Shown: piece by piece, positions 58,538 to 64,000 of the stretch
Layout of the letters: each line of letters begins with the position of its first letter
Numbering within the stretch: the stretch's first letter is position 1
From: Macrocystis pyrifera
Lineage: Eukaryota > Sar > Phaeophyceae > Laminariales > Laminariaceae
Assembly: GCA_031763025.1 (NCBI GenBank)
Contig: JASSKH010000010.1
Location: forward strand, 15,418,585-15,482,584
Length of the DNA: 64,000 bases
Reading direction: 5' to 3'
Position numbers and translations under genes: made by a program
Notes under the pieces: generated by a model
Databases searched by the model: none
Seen by the model: only the letters and a program-made list of their open reading frames with translations
Told to the model about the DNA's origin: nothing

Positions 58538-61500
58538 ACTCATTGGTTGCTTGCGTTGGTCATCTGACCATTGACCACGCATCCCTTTCGAGACGGGGGG
58601 AGGGGGGCGGGGGGGGGTTTAGCGGGGCCACGCCACACTCAGGCCGCAGGAGAACCACGTTTGTGCGCGGCGTCAACAAGAGAGCTTGCGAGTTCGGCAT
58701 CGTAGCTTGGCGTGTTCTTCTAGGAGGATTCCGTGACGGTGCAAGCAAAAGCGCGCAAGCGACAGCTCGTCAAGGCTTTACGGGAAAAATCGCAGTGTGA
58801 CGTCACCTTCCTCCCTGTATAACGACAGAAACTATTATAAAAAATACTGTCAGATGCACCTCTCCCCCCATGCTATTCACAATTTGCCACGAAAGGGCTT
58901 GATGCAGCGCGTGGATGTCTACAAAAGCGCTACAGCAGTAGATGGTACAAATGTGTCAAGCGTTTGCTTGTCGTTGTCGTTGCTGTTGTTGTTGTCTTCA
59001 CATTAAATCGTCCTTTCTGCCCAGCTTCATCAGTACACCCAACGTCCGTCCTGATTCCTTATCCTAGAGAGACACTGATCCCGTGGTCACAGACTCTGTG
59101 AGACAGAGGAAGACAAGAAAAAAAAAACAATAATCGCGAACTCAAGGGTCAAGTAAGCGAAGTGCCAGCGTACCGGGTACGAGAACACAACAGCGCAAGC
59201 AAGACTAGAAAATAAGAACAAAAAGACAACAAAACAAAACTAAATTCTGCTATTATGAAACAGCAATACAAATGACGCAAGGAGATCAGAAAAGGCTGCT
59301 AGACGGAAAGCATACGCTTGCTATCGGCAAATACAGTACGCTCACTTACGTACACATTCCAGTATTCCAGCATACTACTTCTTAGAAACGGGCTTGTCTT
59401 TGTGTGGCAGCCGCGTGTTTTTTTTGTCACGCAACACATTCCAGGTGTTCCAACATTCCACTTCTTGATACAAATCTGGGGACAAACCAGTCTAATTCCA
59501 AGTGATTTTTCCCCAAAACGGGACTGCAGTACTAAAAGGGTTATGACGCAGTCGCGTGGTTCTTTGTCACGCGGAGAGTGGCATGAGGTCGACGTGGGGG
59601 AAGGAGGGCGTGATCACCTCGATACACCACGAAAAAACATACCAGTAGGCAATCAAAGCTACTGCGGGGGACCATAGTAAACAGGACCTATGGTACAGAC
59701 AAAAACCTATAGATTTCCCTATTTTTACCAACAATATTTGGTCCTATTTACTATGGACCCCCGTAATAGCGTTCGCGGGAAGCTACCCGTTGTCTCAACT
59801 GCCCCAAAATATACCTGGAACGTGATAAATACCGTGATTGTTCATAACGCCCGACTGCACGCCACTCGCATCACAGTCCCAAGAAGAGCATGCCTTAGAG
59901 AGCGCCCAGCTCTGCAGCCCCCCCCCCCTCCCCCCAACGGTCCAGAGGATCAGCGTCATGAAAACGAGAGATCTCCGACAAAGCGCACACCGCTCCGTCT
60001 CGCGAGTCGCACCGTCCGACAAAAAACTCACGGTATATTTTTTGCTCAAAAGATGGGATAACTCCGAGAATACTTTCAAAACTGAGTCCAAAATACAACC
60101 TCCGCTCTGTCCGTAAATATTCGGAAAAATAAACATATATTATAATAGTTGACAACACGCCCCTTACATTTCGGGAGAGAGCGGTTACCCAATACGAAGC
60201 AGGTGCCCCCCGCCCCCCCCGCCCGCTCGTCCTGTTTGGACCGGGAAAAAAAAATGTTGAAAAATGTTCGTATTTGTTCTTGTGACGTTTTGATTGTGTT
60301 CCGCTCCGTTTCTGGTTGTTGTGATTCGAATCACCTTCTCCGCGTCCTCGAAGAGCCGAATGACGAACGAAGTCAGGTAGCAAAGTTCCTTCGTCCTGCT
60401 TAGCATCCGCTCCGCCTCGTCGGTCACCACCGCCTCGTGCCCGCTAACTGGAAACCTGGAAACATGCGACACACACAACCGCCCGGGCACGCGCGAATGT
60501 ATCGACACCACCACCACTCTCTCCAAAACGCACGAGATAATAACCGGACCTGGACCAGAGTACGAACAGAAAAAAAAGACAAGAACAGAAAAAAAAAGAC
60601 AAAAAACACACAAAAAAAAAAACACACACACACACACACAACTCACTCTACACCTGCATGTGTGTGTACAGGCACAGCAGCACTTACCACGTGCCCAGAG
60701 CAAAAAAAAAAGACAACGCTTTCTTGCACCAAAACCACAGCGCACGCACGCTACCTTCGTACAACACACGCGCATAGATACACACCGCCACACACAGGAC
60801 AAAAAAATCAAGAAAAAAACGCGCGGGTGGCCCGAAGCACACGCCCACCAGAAGGACGGCCCGTGGTCCCTCCCACATCTCGAGGAAAAACTCAACACAA
60901 CGCAGCAGTAGTTGCTTGCAGCTTACCCACCCACGGATCGAAGAAAAACCTGCCAGAGACTACGTAGTGCGCCCAACAACGATGCTAGAGAGAACACGTT
61001 TACAGGGACAAGGCAAGGCACCCGCCCGCCCGCCCGCCCGCCCGCCAAGCACAGTAGCCGCGGGGGGGGGCGTGCCGACTCGAAGAGGTTTTCCGGAACA
61101 TGGGGGGGTGTTTCTTCGTTGCATGTTTCGCGGGCTTGGCCCAGCGGGGTGAGGGTAAGCACGGCGCAGGGCAAAACACCGTCAAGCTCGATCGAGGATG
61201 TGCAGAGCGAGCGGCTCCGCGACGCCCGCCACGGGGGCCATCATCACCGCCTGCGAGGCAAGCACTTACTTACCGCAGGACGTTGAGGAGAGTGTGCAGG
61301 TGCGACTCGGAGGTGAAGTAGAGGCGAGTCCTCACGCGGCGGCCGAGAGAGTTGATCGGGAGATCCTGAACGTGGCTCAGGTCTAGCTGGTACCGCATGT
61401 CCACCTCGTTGTCCGCTCTTGCGATAAGCCTGGTTCACCGCGTCCGTGGGGGGGGGGGGGGGGGGGGCAAAAAGAGCGCGCGCGCGGGGGGGGGGGGGGT

Positions 61501-62514
61501 GTTGCAGGGATAGTGGGAACAACAAAAAGGTGAGAATGTGCAACCAGAACTCTTGATTGATACCGAAGGGTGTAGCTCGACAAGGCACAGTAGCTCGAAA
61601 AGGCGCGAGTTGAAAAACAGCCTGCCGTGGGAGCATGTTTTGTTACTTTTGGTGTAAACGTGCAAGCAAAAAAAAACGCAAGGATGTTTCTACCACTCTT
61701 CCTAGCAGCGAGCGCCACATGCCCTCGAAGTCGTCACGTACGATCAGAGCGGTAGGACCCCAAAATAGGACCTTTGGTTTATAGCTGCTATCGGCGCTCG
61801 TATTACCTACGGAGAGGGCGAGAGATAAAGACTGGCCGATTCCCGTGGAAACAGACTACCGTCGCCCAGCGCCGAGACTAGCAAAGGTGCAGATCAAGTT
61901 GGCGGGGATGAAAGGAAACAAGGCGATGCAAGCTGTGACGAAAGGCAACTTGTGAGTGTTGAGTCGCTGCTCCCTGCCCATCGTCAGACGCTGCCTTAGC
62001 AGTACGTAGCGTCCTGTCCGTGTTGGCGATACTCTGGGTACTGGGGATGAGTCTCTAGTATTCTCGTTTCCTCCCGAGCCGCACAAAACTTGCAAACACG
62101 CAAAGACCTCAAACAGGCACGCCAATCGCGCCGCGTGTAACGGTCGAGTGCAACGGCCGAGTGTAACGTTTGAAGTGTAACGGTCGAATGTAACCGTCGA
62201 GTGTAACGGTCGAACGCAACGTTCGAGTGCAAGGGTCGAATGTATGCGGTCGAGTGCAGCGGTTGAGCGCAACGGTAAAATGTAACGGACGGGATTATCG
62301 AGTGTATATAGCAGTCGAGCGTTACTACCAAAGTGTATGATACGCTTACGCGCAACGGTAACGTACAACCCGCCCCCAATCCAAAGGAATCGCACGCGCG
62401 GGGGGGCGGACGGACGTGGGGGCAGGTGCGGCTGCCAAACCCTGGACTCACAGGTCATACTTGATCTTGTCCAGCAAAGCGTGGCACATCTTCGACCCGA
62501 TCATCAGTTTACCT
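56816..62514 (-). CDS. PPIP5K: VIP1/PPIP5K-type inositol pyrophosphate kinase, C-terminal part (gene runs off the right edge)
   Basis: VIP1 proteins pair an ATP-grasp kinase making 1-phospho inositol pyrophosphates with a C-terminal histidine-acid-phosphatase-like domain that removes them. Only the latter is here. Exons on the minus strand: 62,514-62,452 (KLMIGSKMCHALLDKIKYDL); 61,429-61,274 (MRYQLDL, then VRTRLYFTSESHLHTLLNVL, the family hallmark); 60,443-60,335 (LSRTKELCYLTSFVIRLFED); 58,466-58,304 (FRVEIHFSPG); 57,904-56,816 (tail). Phases agree at every junction and donors are GTGAGT, GTAAGT, GTGATT and GTGAGA. The last exon encodes LAAKERATDGDSEADAILGK, then poly-Gln from a (CTG)n tract, a charged region and, after an apparent one-base slip in a 7-base G-run (57,124-57,130), an acidic Ser-rich end (MFDERSLSSTSPDEEE). 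The last exon's end is uncertain. Upstream kinase exons are outside the window. Confidence 0.88.
57713..57832 (-). repeat. (CAG)n/poly-Gln tract in the last PPIP5K exon
   Basis: An imperfect (CTG)n on the plus strand, read as about 40 mostly Gln residues with a few Lys, Leu and Glu, between the conserved domain and the disordered tail. Confidence 0.9.
58241..58272 (+). repeat. (CCCA)n microsatellite in a PPIP5K intron
   Basis: About eight CCCA units just downstream (in gene direction) of the donor of the FSPG exon. Confidence 0.9.
58496..58597 (-). mobile_element. 5'-truncated LINE copy with a 41-base C tail in a PPIP5K intron
   Basis: Read on the minus strand, CGTCTCGAAAGGGATGCGTG, GTCAATGGTCAGATGACC and CCAATGAGTA match the last ~60 bases of the LINE at 45,928-50,110, then 41 C. 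The 5' break is preceded by C-rich text (58,598-58,617). The tail ends 29 bases before the exon at 58,466, in sense orientation. Confidence 0.85.
58993..59115 (+). repeat. About 120-bp dispersed repeat, copy 2
   Basis: GTCTTCACATTAAATCGTCC ... CCGTGGTCACAGACTCTGTG parallels 8,187-8,300. Confidence 0.65.
59465..59546. mobile_element. MITE family 2 copy, left arm worn
   Basis: CTGGGGACAAACCAGTCTAA and TTCCCCAAAACGGGACTGCA then GTACTAAAAGGGTT. The outer left arm is missing. Confidence 0.72.
59661..59769 (-). mobile_element. MITE family 1 copy (inverted) in a PPIP5K intron
   Basis: ACTGCGGGGGACCATAGTAA ... TACTATGGACCCCCGTAATA; the core is in reverse order (TATTTTTACCAACAATATTT). Confidence 0.88.
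60618..60641 (+). repeat. (AC)n microsatellite
   Basis: A run of about 12 AC units in a PPIP5K intron. Confidence 0.85.
61020..61046 (+). repeat. (CCCG)n microsatellite
   Basis: Seven CCCG units in a PPIP5K intron. Confidence 0.9.
61448..61499 (-). repeat. Two C-runs (20 and 14) forming the pyrimidine tract of a PPIP5K splice site
   Basis: On the minus strand C14, a GCGC block, CTCTTTTTG and C20 precede the CCAG acceptor of the exon at 61,429; the last C of the run is 18 bases from the exon. Confidence 0.8.
62150..62345 (-). repeat. Short-period repeat (GTGTAACGGTCGA units) in a PPIP5K intron
   Basis: Plus-strand AACGGTCGAGTGTAACGGTC recurs about twelve times with variation between 62,140 and 62,330. 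Confidence 0.85.
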
Positions 62515-62520
62515 CTGTAG

Positions 62521-63933
62521 GGGGGCAGAGAGAGGACAGACAGTAACAACACGATGCTTATTTTCTTGTTCAGATTTAATTTAGCCACAAAAAGAGACAC
62601 ATATACTTCAGCGACTTGACATCAACAACAAAACCAGCACACGGCAGTCCGTCGCAACCGAAAACGGGCAAAGGGCCAAAAAGCAGGATAGATCGTGAGC
62701 ATCTGAAAAAATCAGACAAACTACTGCACATCCTGCGACAATCTGTAATTCTGCACGTCGTCGTACATAGCACGCGAAAAGTATCGGGACTGGCCATCAG
62801 TTAGTTGTGTCTCAAGTGACAATCTGTACATACATATATAAATAACTAAACACTAAACTATCGGGAAATCGAACGACGCGGTTGCGCTTGTTGAGCCACG
62901 CACCAGCTATACATACATCCCAGGGTTTCCATCCGCGTACGTAGCGAGCGATGCCACAGAAGGGTCTACCTCTTCGTTATACAAAAAACTACCTGCTGGA
63001 GCTATACACAGCAGATCATGAACTGTAGAGATCCCGCACTTGCCGTCATGATACGTCGTACACGAGCTGTGCAACACAGATCTCACCCGGAAAAAAACAT
63101 GCGCGTAAGAGCTGTGCCGCACACAGATCCCACCGTTTTCACTGTAGACGCGCGCTATGATAGGGCCATAGCGGTTTTTGGCTAAAATATTTTCGGAATG
63201 ACCTCAAATCGTCGGAAAAGGTCATTCGATTTTCGAAAAAAAAAAGAAAAAAAAAAAGTTATACACACCTAGGCCATGGGTTTGTCCATCAACCATTGCA
63301 CTTTCGTATTTTTCGAAAATCAGGTGTGGGCGTGGGGTATAGAGTTCCTATACTATAATCAATCAGGAACCTCAGAAAAAAAAGCGTGGGTCTCTCGAGC
63401 CTTTACGCATGTGTCTCGGGATGAAAAAAAGTGTAAGTTTGCGCAGATCGTATTGAATAAGGGGTCCCAAAAGAGAATACTATTGATAAAAGATATCTGA
63501 CTAGATTACGCATACATAGTCAGCGCTGAAAACAGTTCAAAGTAGCCTAACAGACACCACGTATTGCTGTACACCTGGTAGGTACTAAATAGTTTCGTAT
63601 CGTGCTGGAGTCTCGTTTCTTATGACGCGTGCCAAAAACAAAAGTGGTTACCGGCCTAATTTTGTTTCGACTGAGGCGCATACCGGTATAAGTGTATAAT
63701 ACTCCTGCACACGTCGTCAAATCTCCAATTTTCTGCACCAGCCGTCGGTGCGTGAAAAGAAAGGAAAAAAGCTTCAATATGGCCCGCATGGATCGACGAA
63801 CGCCCGTAGCTGTGATACTACGCGTAAGTAAGTTTTAATAAAATTGTACAAAACGCGTCAGCTGTGAGCACGACCGATTGAGCGGTTGAGACTCAAGTTT
63901 AAATACACAAAAAAAATAGAGGGGGGAGCATAT
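62521..63933. other. Right flank: intron or intergenic, no exon recognised
   Basis: Upstream exons of the PPIP5K gene were looked for on the minus strand and not found here. Contains CACAGATC-type words near 63,020-63,130 that may be a worn hairpin-family copy, and an A-run near 63,236. Confidence 0.45.
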
Positions 63934-64000
63934 TATTACGGGGGGGACCATAGTTAACAGGACCAAATATTGTTAGTAAAAATAGGTAAATATATAGGTT
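63934..64000 (+). mobile_element. MITE family 1 copy, cut by the window end
   Basis: TATTACGGGGGGGACCATAG, TTAACAGGACCAAATATTGT and TAGTAAAAATAGGTAAATAT follow the consensus. The right half lies beyond base 64,000. Confidence 0.88.

Noticed and set aside
61686-61735. Possible extra PPIP5K exon (DDFEGMWRSLLGR)
   Set aside because: Phases of the neighbouring exons already join without it and no similarity to the family was seen.

Overview
The window is nuclear DNA of a eukaryote with large, repeat-filled introns and sparse genes. GC-rich exons (long Gly/Ser/Ala/Pro/Gln runs), GTGAG-type donors, introns averaging well over 1 kb, LINE and MITE debris, and exons matching conserved eukaryotic families are all compatible with an algal stramenopile such as a brown alga. 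That placement is inference from style only; no marker in the window fixes the species.

Layout. 1-12,957: intergenic, made of repeats: a poly-C-ended retroposon copy, two Harbinger-like TIR elements, MITE copies and a LINE 3' fragment. 12,958-19,733 (+): 3' part of a large unrecognised gene (four exons seen, about 1,830 residues) that looks like beta-propeller plus helical solenoid plus a C-terminal Cys/His zinc-type patch. 19,734-24,015: intergenic, with a third Harbinger-like element, a retroelement remnant, one copy of a 0.5-kb repeat and a MITE. 24,016-45,430 (+): a complete 13-exon CDK5RAP1/MiaB-type tRNA methylthiotransferase gene over 21 kb; all junctions were placed by reading frame and family conservation. 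45,928-50,110 (-): a frameshifted non-LTR retrotransposon (LINE) with endonuclease, reverse transcriptase and CCHC-like C-terminus, ending in a C-run. 50,111-56,815: repeats, including a 132-base homopolymer of C. 56,816-62,514 (-): the C-terminal (histidine-acid-phosphatase-like) part of a VIP1/PPIP5K inositol pyrophosphate kinase gene, whose kinase half must lie beyond the right edge. 62,515-64,000: intergenic or intron of that gene, with a MITE cut by the window end.

The strongest unexplained theme is poly-C. The LINE and several short retroposon copies share one 3' terminus (a GGTCA...GAGTAC block) followed by C-runs instead of poly-A, and two short copies also have C-rich sequence on their 5' side. 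Three such copies lie in introns in sense orientation with their C-tails only about 29-45 bases upstream of a 3' splice site, where they would serve as the polypyrimidine tract. Separately, four G-runs inside coding exons each leave the frame one base off, pointing to homopolymer-length errors in the assembly or real slippage mutations.

The three genes have no evident functional link: one modifies tRNA (ms2 group at A37, probably in an organelle), one makes or breaks inositol pyrophosphates, and one is unknown.
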